64,000 nucleotides of DNA from Thiocapsa rosea (GCF_003634315.1 NZ_RBXL01000001.1:4568501-4632500); one strand, 5' to 3'. Positions 8,801 through 17,546 are shown, counted from the first letter of the stretch. Notes: generated from the sequence alone by a model not told the origin. Program-made: numbers and translations.

Positions 8801-11293
8801 GAGGTGCTGGAGCGTGACCCGATGCAGCCCCGCGCCGGTGGTGCCGACGAGCCAGCCGGGCTCGAGGTCCGGCTGTCCTCCCTGCTGATCGGCACCGGCG
8901 CGGGGGGCTTCGCGGTCCGCGACTCGGTCGGCGCCCTGCTGCGCGGGGTCAGCCGAGCCAACGCTGCGCTGGCGCGCTCGGCCCCGTCCCGGCATGTGCG
9001 GATCGGCGAGCTGGAGATCATCGAGATCCGCGAGGACATGGCCATGGAGGCCGCCCGCGCACTCGGGGGGGCAAACCGCGACCCGGAGCTGGCCGGACAG
9101 TTCGCCTTCCGTACGACCCTCTTCCGAGGCCACGGCGGGCACCGCGCGGGCGACGACGGGACGGACCCGGCCTGGTGGCACCGGCTCCAAGTGCTGTGCG
9201 ACCGGGACGGCGGCATGCACTTCACCTTCCTGACCCAGCGGGCACGTGCCGAGCAGACCCTGCTCGCGACCCAGCGTGCGCTGGTGGACGATTTCGTAGC
9301 GGACGCCATTCGCGATACCCGCGATGGGCCCGAGACCTCCCGCACCCTGTTCGAGATGCTGTTGCCCAATAGCCTCAAGGACGGCCGTGCCCTGCGCAGC
9401 AATCTGGTGCTGATGGTGGACGAGTCATCCGCCCGCTTCCCCTGGGAGCTGCTCCAGGACCGCTGGTCCACGGAGGCCAAGCCCCCGGCGGTGGAGCGCG
9501 GCATGCTGCGCCAGTTGCAGACCAGCCGCTTCCGCGCCGACCCCAAGCTGACCCTGCGCGGGCGCGCCCTGGTGATCGGTGAACCCAAGTCCGGGATGGC
9601 CGCGCTGCCCGGCGCGCGGGCGGAGGCCGAGCGTGTGCACGAGACGTTGGAGTCCCGCGGGTTCCAGGTCCGGTTGGTGGTGGATGCCCAAGCGGGAGCC
9701 ATCCTGCGCGGCCTGCACGCCGATGCCTACCAGGTCCTGCACCTGGCCGGGCACGGGGTCCACCGTCAGAATCTCGGCGCCGCGGCCCACCCCCGGCTCT
9801 GCCGGACCTGCAATCAGGCCCTACCGACAGGGGAGGACGACCTGCTCAGCGGCATGGTCATCGGCCCCGGACAGGTGCTGACCGCATCGGACGTCGAGCA
9901 GATGCGCCAGGTGCCGGAGCTCGTGTTCATCAACTGCTGCCACTTGGCGCGGACCGACATCCCGGCGGACGCCGCACCTGCGGCGACCGACCTCAACCAA
10001 CTGGCGGCCAACCTGGCGGTCGCCTTCATCCGCATGGGGGTGCGGGCGGTGATTGCCGCCGGCTGGGCGGTGGACGACAGTGCCGCCCTGACCTTCGCCA
10101 CCGCCTTCTACCGGGAGATGAGTGCGGGCGAGCGTTTCGGCGCGGCGGTCCGTCTGGCCCGCGAGGAGACCTGGCGCGCCCATCCGGGCGTCAACACCTG
10201 GGGCGCCTATCAGTGCTACGGGGATCCGGACTACCGGCTCCGAGGCACCGGCGGCAACCAGCGTACGGATGAGGCGCCGGCCTGCTATGTCGCCGCGGCC
10301 GAGGCGGTCGCGGACCTGGCCAACCTTGCTGCGGACGCCTTGGTGGCGAACACCAAAGAGATCCAAGACCTACGCGAGCGGCTCGCCTGGATCGACCGCC
10401 GTCTGGAGCAGACCCGGCGTGACTGCGGGGAGGACTGGGGGCAGACCGGCGAGGTGCTGGCGGCGCGGGGCCTGGCCTGTGCCGAGCTGGGACTCTACGA
10501 GGAGGCCGTCCAGGATCTGGACACCGCTATGGCCAGCGACGCTCCCGGCATCAGCCGAGACCTCATCGAGCACCGCACCCGCTGCCAATCGCGCGTCCTC
10601 TTCGCTCTGCATGAGGCGGGAGACAGCGCGGCGGCGCTCGGGCAATTCGATGATCTGTTGGCCGCACTCGGGGCCGGCCGGGATCCGACCCCATCCCTGG
10701 CGAGGGTCTATACCCTCTCCGGGATCTACTGGCGCCGGATTCAAGTATTGGAGCGCACCGAGCGCAAGACCGCACTGGAAGCAATCCTGAAGCTCTACGA
10801 TGACGCCGTCGCCGCGCGCTCCGAGGACGCCGCGGACCCGCTCGGCAGCTTCACGAGGCTACTCTGGCTCAGCGCCCGCTACCTGCTCAGCGCCTACAGC
10901 AAACGCGAGGTAGAGGAGGTCTGTCCGGACTTCGATGCCTGGTGCGACCGCATCAAGGAGGGCGCCCGCGCCGACGACCGAGGCGGGCTACGCGCGGACG
11001 TCACCCGGATCGAGGTCGACCTGCTCCATCTGATCCGCCACCGCGAGCGTCTCCATGCCGAGGCCGAGGCGCAAGGGTCGGTCGAGGACCCGGTGGAAGC
11101 GGCACAACAAGCCCTCGGCGAACGCTTGGCGGCGACCCTCGCGCGGGGCTTGAGCGCCCGTCAGTGGTCGGGGCTCGACAACCACCTGCGGCTGCTGGAA
11201 ACCCTGCTCGCCGGGGCCACCGTGAAGTCCGCGGAGCGTGCCAAGGGTGCGGCCATCGCCGCTGCTCTGGTCCAGCGGCTGAACCAGGGGTAA
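5852..11293 (+). CDS. Giant dual alpha/beta-hydrolase - CHAT protease - helical-repeat protein
   Basis: The protein is 1,813 residues and begins at ATG 5852 after AAGGAG. Domains in order: an N-terminal region; a first hydrolase with oxyanion-type FIHGTFSS (about 169) and nucleophile elbow SHSRGG (Ser236); a second, LCAT/phospholipase-like hydrolase with LLPGIMGSG (about 494) and AHSMGG (Ser602); a segment of roughly 500 residues I cannot name; a CHAT caspase-like domain (about 1240-1460) with catalytic His in LHLAGHG (His1301) and Cys in VFINCCHLA (Cys1362/1363); and a C-terminal alpha-helical TPR-like tail. CHAT proteases are known to cleave partner proteins on activation. Coupling to lipases suggests protein- and membrane-directed killing. 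It lies 211 bp upstream of the TIR-MoxR operon on the same strand and may share its regulation. Confidence 0.85.
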   Translation: MPAFLLPIASDLADRTAQGTEGLDQIHLKSYRHIELAATRTAGNLESVPIDDQDVVALELEGGFKLWMSGEQLRAEVGRPPSRGAIEWQLADGLAMEDTERGVGTWVIKALEVFGLDPIGIGVDALASRIERNNGNLIQQRDATAATGWRPLDGGIPAPEGEAPVLLFIHGTFSSATGGFGGLFEDRRRVLELTERYGEHIYSYEHRTLTEDPVDNVLALVSLLPDGVSLDLVSHSRGGLVGDVLAFAARGGAERPFGARELEQIGPDDAAHASIRGKLEQLGDLIEQKKLRVRRFVRVASPSRGTTLASGRLDRWLSILANLAGFGAKGVPGLQLAEGFMDLLVAVAQKATRPEELPGLAAMGPGSPLIRLLNGSGERVPGALYAVAGDIQGDGLWSRAKLLIPDLFFAGDHDLVVNTGSMYGGPSYETRLHLFDRGPSATHFNYFVNPTSAPQVVAALTAPRTPPVFTPITAELAAEPVRGAREREGAERRPVLFLLPGIMGSGLAVDGRPVWLDVKAIAGGGIADLAVDSGRRVTPEGPLARAYAQILSFFRNTHDIVPFGYDWRLSVQQTAALLAEAVEDKLEQAERHRQPVRLLAHSMGGLVARAMIAEHPRLWERIRALGGRLVMLGTPNGGSWEIVRLLTARATTLKKLALVDRRHRQSELLRVIGEFPGVLDLLPEDDRDFFRTDVWNALKADDQARGSGWHIPGRGRSGLGRTRLEEAGRMRRRLRESAPGPEGMLYVAGQARSTACGVRIADQDQHFLERTERTLEFLGSRLGDGSVLWEDGPLPNMATWYMTGVEHGDLANTPAYFEAIRSLLAEGATTALPRRPPVSRSADTPMPLPEREPAYYPDEDSLLASALGMGPPRAPETAGPPVAVSVVHGNLAFARHAVAVGHYAGGTIIAAEAYLDRVLGGRLGASLDLDIYPGALGTYRFFANPHPEGMPRGALVVGLGAVGELTPSALTDSFARALLGYAREVLERDPMQPRAGGADEPAGLEVRLSSLLIGTGAGGFAVRDSVGALLRGVSRANAALARSAPSRHVRIGELEIIEIREDMAMEAARALGGANRDPELAGQFAFRTTLFRGHGGHRAGDDGTDPAWWHRLQVLCDRDGGMHFTFLTQRARAEQTLLATQRALVDDFVADAIRDTRDGPETSRTLFEMLLPNSLKDGRALRSNLVLMVDESSARFPWELLQDRWSTEAKPPAVERGMLRQLQTSRFRADPKLTLRGRALVIGEPKSGMAALPGARAEAERVHETLESRGFQVRLVVDAQAGAILRGLHADAYQVLHLAGHGVHRQNLGAAAHPRLCRTCNQALPTGEDDLLSGMVIGPGQVLTASDVEQMRQVPELVFINCCHLARTDIPADAAPAATDLNQLAANLAVAFIRMGVRAVIAAGWAVDDSAALTFATAFYREMSAGERFGAAVRLAREETWRAHPGVNTWGAYQCYGDPDYRLRGTGGNQRTDEAPACYVAAAEAVADLANLAADALVANTKEIQDLRERLAWIDRRLEQTRRDCGEDWGQTGEVLAARGLACAELGLYEEAVQDLDTAMASDAPGISRDLIEHRTRCQSRVLFALHEAGDSAAALGQFDDLLAALGAGRDPTPSLARVYTLSGIYWRRIQVLERTERKTALEAILKLYDDAVAARSEDAADPLGSFTRLLWLSARYLLSAYSKREVEEVCPDFDAWCDRIKEGARADDRGGLRADVTRIEVDLLHLIRHRERLHAEAEAQGSVEDPVEAAQQALGERLAATLARGLSARQWSGLDNHLRLLETLLAGATVKSAERAKGAAIAAALVQRLNQG

Positions 11294-11504
11294 CGATGAA
11301 GTAGGACGGGGATGGGCTGCGTAACCCGTCGCCCACCTAAGCCAGACGCAGGGGATCGAGTCGACGACATCCCGGTGCGGGCGCCCCAAGGCGGACCCGA
11401 CCTGATTCCAAACGCCCAATCACCCGTAACCACGCCCAACTCCTGTAACATCATCGGCGACGGCAACATGGACCGGCAGATAGGCACTTGAACCCTTACG
11501 AGTC

Positions 11505-12758
11505 ATGATGGCGCGAAAGCTCTTCGTATCCCACAGCTCGAAGACGCCGGAGAACCTGGCCCTCCTCGAGGATGTCTGTGCCCTCCTCGGCCCCTCGGGC
11601 GCGGGTTTCGACGTTCTGGTCGATCAAGGTGGAGGGATCCCCGCTGGAGCAGACTGGGAGCTCAAGCTCAACGAGTGGATGGCCGAATGCCACGCCGCGG
11701 TGATCCTGTTCTCCAAAGCTGCCCTCCACGATTCGGATTGGGTCAAGAAGGAGGCAGCCATCCTGAGCTGGCGTCGTGAGGTCGAGGACGGCTTCACGCT
11801 GATCCCCGTCCTCCTCGATGACCTGACCCCCGAAGACCTTGCCAAGGGACTCTTCGGGGTGCTCAGGGTCAACAAAGATCAGTGCGTTCGCTGCGAAGCA
11901 ACGGGCCAAGCCATCACCGATGCCATCGTCGAAGGACTCGGCGCGCCACCCGGCCCCAGCCCGCGGACGCCGTTCGAACGTCTCGAAGATGCGGTGGCCC
12001 GCATCCTCCTGCGGCAGGCCGACCCCGATACGCTGGAGGATATCTGGCAGGCCATCACGTCCAAACACAAGCCACAGTGGCGTCCGGACGGCGGGGAGCG
12101 CTTCGCGGCCGTGCTGGCCCGGCATCTGCTCCGCGACAGCGGCCGGGCGTTGATCGAGCTCAAGATCCTGCTCGACAAGATCCGACCCCGCGTGGCCCGC
12201 GACCAGGCCGACGAGCTCCTGCGTTATCTCGCCGGACTCTGGGTGTCGGCCGAGGCGGCCGGCGGCATCCCCGCCGCCCGCCGTGGTTCGCGCCTGGTGG
12301 CGCTCAACGGCAACTACTTTGCGGAATTCACAGGACTACGCTATCTGCAGCGCGCCTGGCTTCTGACCAATCTCTGGAGGCTCGTCCTGGTCAACAACCG
12401 AACCCTCGATGGCATCCTGGAGGACATCCGCGCAGAGTTCCGCCCGGTGCGCCGGGTGCTGGACGCGGCGGTCGATCGCCGCATCAATGGTTACGACCAA
12501 CCGATCGTGGTCTTCCTGCCCCAGCCCGACGACGGCGGGCAGCTCCCCGATGCCGAGCTGCTCGAAGCCCTGCGCACTCACTTCCCCAACGCCGTGTTCG
12601 TCGTCCCCACCGGACCGGATCTTCCGGAGGGTATCGAGGCAAGCATCGGGGCCAAACCGCTTCTGCCGCCACTCGACCTCCAGGTCGAGGAGGATCAGCT
12701 GTTCGCTTTTGACGATGCCAGTCGATTCATCGAGAACCAGCTCTACGGAAACCCCTGA
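11505..12758 (+). CDS. TIR-domain protein with VMAP-like C-terminal region
   Basis: The protein is 417 residues. The N-terminal TIR domain (residues 4-140) starts KLFVSHSSKTPEN and has the likely catalytic glutamate in DSDWVKKEAAIL (about 83). The remaining 270 residues are helical then alpha/beta (LVNNRTLDGILEDI, VVFLPQPDD), with no motif I can name. By position they resemble the partner proteins of MoxR-vWA ternary conflict systems. The stop overlaps the MoxR start by one base (TGATG), so the two are translationally coupled. ATG 11505 is followed directly by ATG 11508; either could serve. The NAD-consuming activity is inferred from the family. Confidence 0.8.
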   Translation: MMARKLFVSHSSKTPENLALLEDVCALLGPSGAGFDVLVDQGGGIPAGADWELKLNEWMAECHAAVILFSKAALHDSDWVKKEAAILSWRREVEDGFTLIPVLLDDLTPEDLAKGLFGVLRVNKDQCVRCEATGQAITDAIVEGLGAPPGPSPRTPFERLEDAVARILLRQADPDTLEDIWQAITSKHKPQWRPDGGERFAAVLARHLLRDSGRALIELKILLDKIRPRVARDQADELLRYLAGLWVSAEAAGGIPAARRGSRLVALNGNYFAEFTGLRYLQRAWLLTNLWRLVLVNNRTLDGILEDIRAEFRPVRRVLDAAVDRRINGYDQPIVVFLPQPDDGGQLPDAELLEALRTHFPNAVFVVPTGPDLPEGIEASIGAKPLLPPLDLQVEEDQLFAFDDASRFIENQLYGNP

Positions 12759-13732
12759 TGGACTATAAACCCAAGCTCTTTGAGCTACCGCCCGACGGCA
12801 CTTGGAGCGGCGCTCACGATTACCCGCCCTATGTGTTCAACGATGACATCGCCATTGCCGTCGATGTCGCCCTTGCCACCAACCGCCCCCTGTTGATTGC
12901 GGGCCCGCCCGGCAGCGGCAAGAGCATGCTCGCTCCGGCCATGGCGGGACTGCTCGGCTGGCGCTACCTGCGCCACACACTGACCTCGCGCAGTCGACTG
13001 GAAGAGCTCACGGGCGAGGCAGACCATCTGCGCCGGTTGCACGACGCCCAGGCCGCCAGGCCCGGCGAGACGTTCCCACCGGACTGGTACTACCGCAAGC
13101 CGGGACTGCTCTGGTGGGCCTTCAGCCCGGAGACGGCGGCCCGCCGCGGAGCCACGTCAGCGGAAATTCAACGCCTCTCCGCCCCCTTCGTCGAGCCGGA
13201 CCGGCCCCGGGGCTTCAACGACCAAGTAGCCAATACCGTCATCCTCCTCGACGAGATCGACAAGGCCGAGCCGGATCTGCCCAACGACCTCCTTGAGCCC
13301 CTGGACCGGATGAGCTTCCAGGTCCCCAACGGACCGCGGGTGGATGCCGCCACCGAACTCCGGTTGCTTGTCGTCATCACCACCAACGGCGAACGCGAGT
13401 TGCCGCCGGCCTTCCTGCGCCGCTGCATCAGCCTGGTGCTCGGCGACCCCGATGAGAATCGCCTCAAGAACATCGCCGCCCATCACTACCCCAAGCGGGA
13501 CTACCCCAAGCTGGACCGCAGCCTCTTCGGCGCCGTGGCGGCCAGGGTAATCGAGCAGCAAAAGTCTGCGAAGGACAGCGGTCAGCGCCCCCCCAGCACC
13601 AGCGAGTACCTGGACGCCCTGCGCGCCTGCGACAGGCTCGGGATCGACCCCGAGCACCCGCTGTGGGAGCGGATCTCACTGGCCACGCTGGCCAAGGACA
13701 GCGGCATCGAGTCCGAGATGGGCGGCATCTAG
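12758..13732 (+). CDS. MoxR-family AAA+ ATPase
   Basis: The protein is 324 residues, normal for MoxR. Walker A is GPPGSGKS (about 47-54), Walker B is ILLDEIDKAEPDL (about 162-174), sensor 1 is VVITTNGERELPP and the arginine finger lies in AFLRRC. MoxR ATPases remodel or load partner proteins, typically together with a vWA-domain protein, which is the next gene (10 bp away). This makes it the likely NTP-dependent switch of the operon. Confidence 0.9.
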   Translation: MDYKPKLFELPPDGTWSGAHDYPPYVFNDDIAIAVDVALATNRPLLIAGPPGSGKSMLAPAMAGLLGWRYLRHTLTSRSRLEELTGEADHLRRLHDAQAARPGETFPPDWYYRKPGLLWWAFSPETAARRGATSAEIQRLSAPFVEPDRPRGFNDQVANTVILLDEIDKAEPDLPNDLLEPLDRMSFQVPNGPRVDAATELRLLVVITTNGERELPPAFLRRCISLVLGDPDENRLKNIAAHHYPKRDYPKLDRSLFGAVAARVIEQQKSAKDSGQRPPSTSEYLDALRACDRLGIDPEHPLWERISLATLAKDSGIESEMGGI

Positions 13733-13742
13733 CCGCCGCACC

Positions 13743-14831
13743 ATGCGTCTTCGGGATCTTCTGAGGGGCCTGTTTCGACGCGGACGGCGCGAGCCATCGG
13801 GGCGCCGGGGGCACGCCGATGCCGGCCACCTCATCCTCTCGCCAGGAGCCAGCCGCGGCGAGATCGGGCTGGGCGACCTGCTGCGCGCCCTGGGCACCCT
13901 GGACGCTGCTGACACGGCCACGGCCGCCCGGGTCAGCCGCTGCCTCGGCTTCGCCCAACGCGACCCCAACCCGCCCGAGCGCCTGCACGGTGCCTACGAC
14001 CGCACGCGCTCGCCCCATCGGAGGTCGACTCCACCCCGGGCTCCGGCCCCGCCGCTGGGAGCGCCACCTTTCAGTGGCCAGGCCCCGCCCCCGGACCTGC
14101 CCGAGCGCGCCCTGGAAGCGGATCTGACCCGGCTCGATCCGGTCCCGATGACCGACCGACCCGACTGGCTGGACATCACCGTCCCGGCGGAGCCACCGCG
14201 CCCGTCGCCCCCGCGTCGCACCCCGTTGTTTCCGCTGCGCACCGCCCCCGCCTTGCTCTCCGCGGCGGTGGCCATCCGCCGGCCCGGCAGCGAGCCGGAC
14301 CTCCAGCGGCTCATTGCCGCATTCGTCCGCGGCGACCGGCTACGGGAGCTGCCCCGACTACCCGTGGCACGCCTCGACCGCGGTATCCAGCTCCTGCTGG
14401 ACATGAGCGAGGCCATGACCCCCTTTCGCGACGACCTTGCCGATCTCACGCAGGCGATGGAGCGAATCGTAGGCCGCACCCGCTGCCAGTTCTTTGAGTT
14501 CGTCGGCGACCCAGCGACCGCGTCCGGCTGGGAAATGGCGGGAATCGACCACGGCTGGAGGCCGGAGCGCGGCCGCCCGGTGGTGCTCGCCACCGACTTC
14601 GGCATCGGCGCGCCCCCGGCAGCTCGAGACCGCGCGTCCGCAGCCACCTGGCTCCGTTTCGCCGGCACGGTGCGCAAGGCCGGTTCTCCTCTGATCGCCT
14701 TCGTCCCCCTGCCGCCGGCGCGCTGGCCGGTGCGCCTAGCCCGCCGGATCACCCTGATCCACTGGGACCCCCGCACCACCGCCGGTGCCGTACGCCGCCT
14801 CGTCGGCGCAGGACATGAGGTCCCCGGATGA
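13743..14831 (+). CDS. vWA-like partner of MoxR
   Basis: The protein is 362 residues. The first 180 are proline- and arginine-rich and low complexity. The second half has a vWA-like fold: RGIQLLLDMSEAMTPF (about 213-228) corresponds to the MIDAS strand, but the usual DxSxS reads DxSxA. VVLATDFGIG and PLIAFVPLPPARW are later strands. The altered MIDAS suggests a weakened or metal-independent interaction surface. The stop overlaps the next start by four bases (ATGA). Confidence 0.7.
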   Translation: MRLRDLLRGLFRRGRREPSGRRGHADAGHLILSPGASRGEIGLGDLLRALGTLDAADTATAARVSRCLGFAQRDPNPPERLHGAYDRTRSPHRRSTPPRAPAPPLGAPPFSGQAPPPDLPERALEADLTRLDPVPMTDRPDWLDITVPAEPPRPSPPRRTPLFPLRTAPALLSAAVAIRRPGSEPDLQRLIAAFVRGDRLRELPRLPVARLDRGIQLLLDMSEAMTPFRDDLADLTQAMERIVGRTRCQFFEFVGDPATASGWEMAGIDHGWRPERGRPVVLATDFGIGAPPAARDRASAATWLRFAGTVRKAGSPLIAFVPLPPARWPVRLARRITLIHWDPRTTAGAVRRLVGAGHEVPG

Positions 14832-17491
14832 CGTGGCTCGCCCCAACCCAGGCCGACCGCGACCTGGTCGACCGAATTGAGGCGCTGAACCCAGCCCTCT
14901 ACCGCCTGGGCCTGGTCCTCGCCACGGCGCTTCGCATCGAGCCGCTGTTGCTGCGCAATGCCCGCCTGCGTTTCCTGCCGCAAAGCGATGCCGGGCTGGA
15001 GTCCGAGCTCTGGTTCTCCCCCCTCGTGAGCTCGCGCAGCGCAAGGTCGGTGCTGCTGCGCCCCGGAGTCGCCCGGCTGCTCACGGAGAGACTCACAGCA
15101 GCACAGGCACCCTTTCAGTATGAGGACGTTTGGGCCTTCATCGAGGACCAGACACGGCACTGGCCGCCCGAGGAGCACCTGGAGCAGGCGCTGCGGCAGG
15201 CCGCCCGACGCGGCGACACGACCGCGCTGTGCGAAGGTCTGCGCACCGCCCTGCGCCGAATTGCCGTCGCAAGTGGCAACAACGAACGGAGAGATCTGGC
15301 GCGTTGGCTCAAGGGTGCCCTTCCTGCCTTGGGCGGTATGGGCCAGGGACCGATCGAGCTCGATCTGGCGGCCGCGTTCGCCGCCGCAGCCCTCGGTGAC
15401 CCCGGCGGAACCCTCGGCCAGCGCATGACCAGGGGCGAGGCCCTGCCGAACTGGCTGCGCACCTTCGTGCCATCGGGCAAGACGAGCCAACTGGGGCTCC
15501 GGCTCTGGCCCGGCGTGCTGGAGGTCCTGCCCGCCGACGAAGTGGAGCATCGGATCGATCTGGGCGCGCCATCCCCTGCGCCGCTACACATCCGGTGCGA
15601 GCACCCCTCCGGTCACCAAGGACGCTGGGAGCCCTGCTGGCCGGGCAGACGCATTCCCCTTCCCCCGGGCTGCACTACCCTGACCCTGACCACCCTGAGC
15701 GGCGCCCGTTATCGGCTGGCGGCAAGGCCAGGACAGGCGCCGCCGCCCGACGAGCCCGGGCACCCCGCCTTCGACCGTCCTGTGCTGGTCGCCCATCACC
15801 CTGAGGATTCAGCGGCGGCCGAGCGGGTCGTCCGCCTGCTCAAGTCCGCCGGCATCGAGGCCACCCTGATTCCCGAGTCCGCCGCAGCCCGGGCGCCGAG
15901 TCCGGGGGATGCGGTTCTGCTCCGGCTCTGGACCCAAGCGGCCTACCGTCGCAGTGCGGTCGGGGAAGCACCCGCGCCCGTTCCGGTTCGCGGACTGGTG
16001 CTGCGCATGGACGATACACCGCTCATCCCCAACGCCGAGGCTCAGGACGTGATCGATCTCTCCGCTTGGCGCGGCGATCCCGAAGCCGAGACCGCCCGGG
16101 AGCTTCTTCACGCGATCAGGGGACTCTCGGGCGCGCGCCATGAAGAACCCGAGCCTCAGCCCCGGATTCGGATCTTCATCAGCTATCGGCGGAGGGACAG
16201 CGGCGAGATCGCAAGCCGCATCCGCGACCGGTTGAGACTGCACTTTGGTCCCGCGTCCGTCTTCACGGACCTATCGTCCGTTCAACCGGAGCAGGACTTG
16301 CAACAGGCCATCGAACAGCGGATCCGGGGCTCGGATGTCGTATTGGCAATCGTCGGGCCACGCTGGCTGACCGAGGGCGACGCAGCGCGCCGGAAGGGGC
16401 TCCATGAGCCCAAGGACTTCGTGCACATGGAGCTTTCCATTGCCCTGCGCGGCGGACGTCCGGTGGTGCCGGTCCTGATCGACGAGGCAAAGATGCCCCT
16501 GACATTCTCCCTCCCGGAGGACCTCACGCCGCTGACCCACCGACAGGCGATCGAAATCCGTTCCAGGCGCTTCGACGAGGACATCGATCGGCTCGTTGAG
16601 GTGCTGGAAGGTATCGCAGGGGAGCTGCCGAACCCACCCCAATCAGGAAAACAGCCGGACCTGGAAATCGAACCTCTCCTCGTCGAGCTCGACGACCCCG
16701 AGACACCGCCCGAACGGCGCCTCGCCATCGGTGACCGCCTGGCGGAGCTGGGGGACCCGCGCCCCGGCGTTGGTCTCAACGCCGACGGCGTGCCGGACAT
16801 CGACTGGGTGGGTGTCCCGGGCGGCGCGTTCCTTTTCGGGAACGACAAGCGGCGTGAGCGCACAGACGCCTTCCGGATCGCCCGCTACCCGATCACCAAC
16901 GCCCAGTACCAGGCATTCATCGACTCCGGCGGCTACCGGGAGGATCGCTGGTGGGCGGGGCTTGCCCAACGCATCGAGGCACCGGCCGATCCCGACTGGC
17001 CACATCCCAATCGCCCCCGCACCAACGTCGCGTGGTACGAGGCGGTCGCCTTCTGCCGCTGGCTGTCCTCCCAAGTCGGTCTGGAGATCCGGCTACCCAC
17101 AGAGATCGAGTGGGAAAAGGCGGCTCGTGGCACCGACGGACGCGAATACCCCTGGGGCGACGGCTATCAGTCGGGCATCGCAAACACCGACGAAAGGGCG
17201 TCGGGTGCCGGACGGTCTTATCTCGGGCAAACGACGGCGGTCGGCGTTTACCCGCACGGAGCCTCTCCCTATGGGGTGCTGGACCTGGCTGGAAACGCCT
17301 GGGATTGGTGCCTGAACAAGTGGTACCGGCAGGAGGACACCGAGACCGAACGTGAGGAGCAACGCGTGGTGCGCGGCGGGTCCTGGTACAACAACCGGAA
17401 CAGCGCGCGCTCGGCCGACCGCGACTGGAGCGACCCGGACGACCACGGCAACAACCTCGGTTTTCGGGTCTTGTGCGCTTCCCCATCTTAG
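14828..17491 (+). CDS. TIR - FGE fusion: effector joined to a DGR-diversified sensor
   Basis: The protein is 887 residues. The N-terminal 300 are helical and then beta-rich and unnamed, in the VMAP-like position of ternary systems. A degenerate TIR-like segment follows (RPVLVAHHPEDS, about 317), then a full TIR domain (about 445-595; RIRIFISYRRRD, catalytic glutamate in FVHMELSIAL, about 534). The C-terminal FGE/C-type-lectin domain runs from about 660 (GVPGGAFLFGN) to the end (GGSW...LGFRVLC). The stop at 17489-17491 lies 11 codons after the conserved variable-region tail begins. The gene overlaps the vWA gene by four bases. Inferred role: the FGE domain senses a ligand, MoxR/vWA transmit it, and TIR attacks NAD+. 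Confidence 0.88.
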   Translation: MTWLAPTQADRDLVDRIEALNPALYRLGLVLATALRIEPLLLRNARLRFLPQSDAGLESELWFSPLVSSRSARSVLLRPGVARLLTERLTAAQAPFQYEDVWAFIEDQTRHWPPEEHLEQALRQAARRGDTTALCEGLRTALRRIAVASGNNERRDLARWLKGALPALGGMGQGPIELDLAAAFAAAALGDPGGTLGQRMTRGEALPNWLRTFVPSGKTSQLGLRLWPGVLEVLPADEVEHRIDLGAPSPAPLHIRCEHPSGHQGRWEPCWPGRRIPLPPGCTTLTLTTLSGARYRLAARPGQAPPPDEPGHPAFDRPVLVAHHPEDSAAAERVVRLLKSAGIEATLIPESAAARAPSPGDAVLLRLWTQAAYRRSAVGEAPAPVPVRGLVLRMDDTPLIPNAEAQDVIDLSAWRGDPEAETARELLHAIRGLSGARHEEPEPQPRIRIFISYRRRDSGEIASRIRDRLRLHFGPASVFTDLSSVQPEQDLQQAIEQRIRGSDVVLAIVGPRWLTEGDAARRKGLHEPKDFVHMELSIALRGGRPVVPVLIDEAKMPLTFSLPEDLTPLTHRQAIEIRSRRFDEDIDRLVEVLEGIAGELPNPPQSGKQPDLEIEPLLVELDDPETPPERRLAIGDRLAELGDPRPGVGLNADGVPDIDWVGVPGGAFLFGNDKRRERTDAFRIARYPITNAQYQAFIDSGGYREDRWWAGLAQRIEAPADPDWPHPNRPRTNVAWYEAVAFCRWLSSQVGLEIRLPTEIEWEKAARGTDGREYPWGDGYQSGIANTDERASGAGRSYLGQTTAVGVYPHGASPYGVLDLAGNAWDWCLNKWYRQEDTETEREEQRVVRGGSWYNNRNSARSADRDWSDPDDHGNNLGFRVLCASPS
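17387..17478 (+). other. DGR variable region (copy B) in the TIR-FGE gene
   Basis: Codons 17387-17455 vary and 17456-17478 are the conserved 23-base tail. Against copy A (691-759), 18 bases differ, none at a third codon position. The encoded residues (YNNRNSARSADRDW...) fall on the ligand-facing loop used by other DGR-varied C-type-lectin folds. Confidence 0.8.
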
Positions 17492-17507
17492 GACACTGAA
17501 CACTCAA

Positions 17508-17546
17508 GTGCCGCGCGAGCGGCACAGACGGCGCGTAGCGCCGTCT
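17508..17546 (+). promoter_or_regulatory. Two consecutive hairpins downstream of variable region B
   Basis: The first is GTGCCGC-GCGA-GCGGCAC (17508-17525), a 7-bp stem with a GNRA-type tetraloop, matching the place and stem of the hairpin after copy A. The second is AGACGGCGC-GTA-GCGCCGTCT (17526-17546), a 9-bp stem. The first fits a DGR retrohoming hairpin; the second may be a terminator or repeat. Confidence 0.6.
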
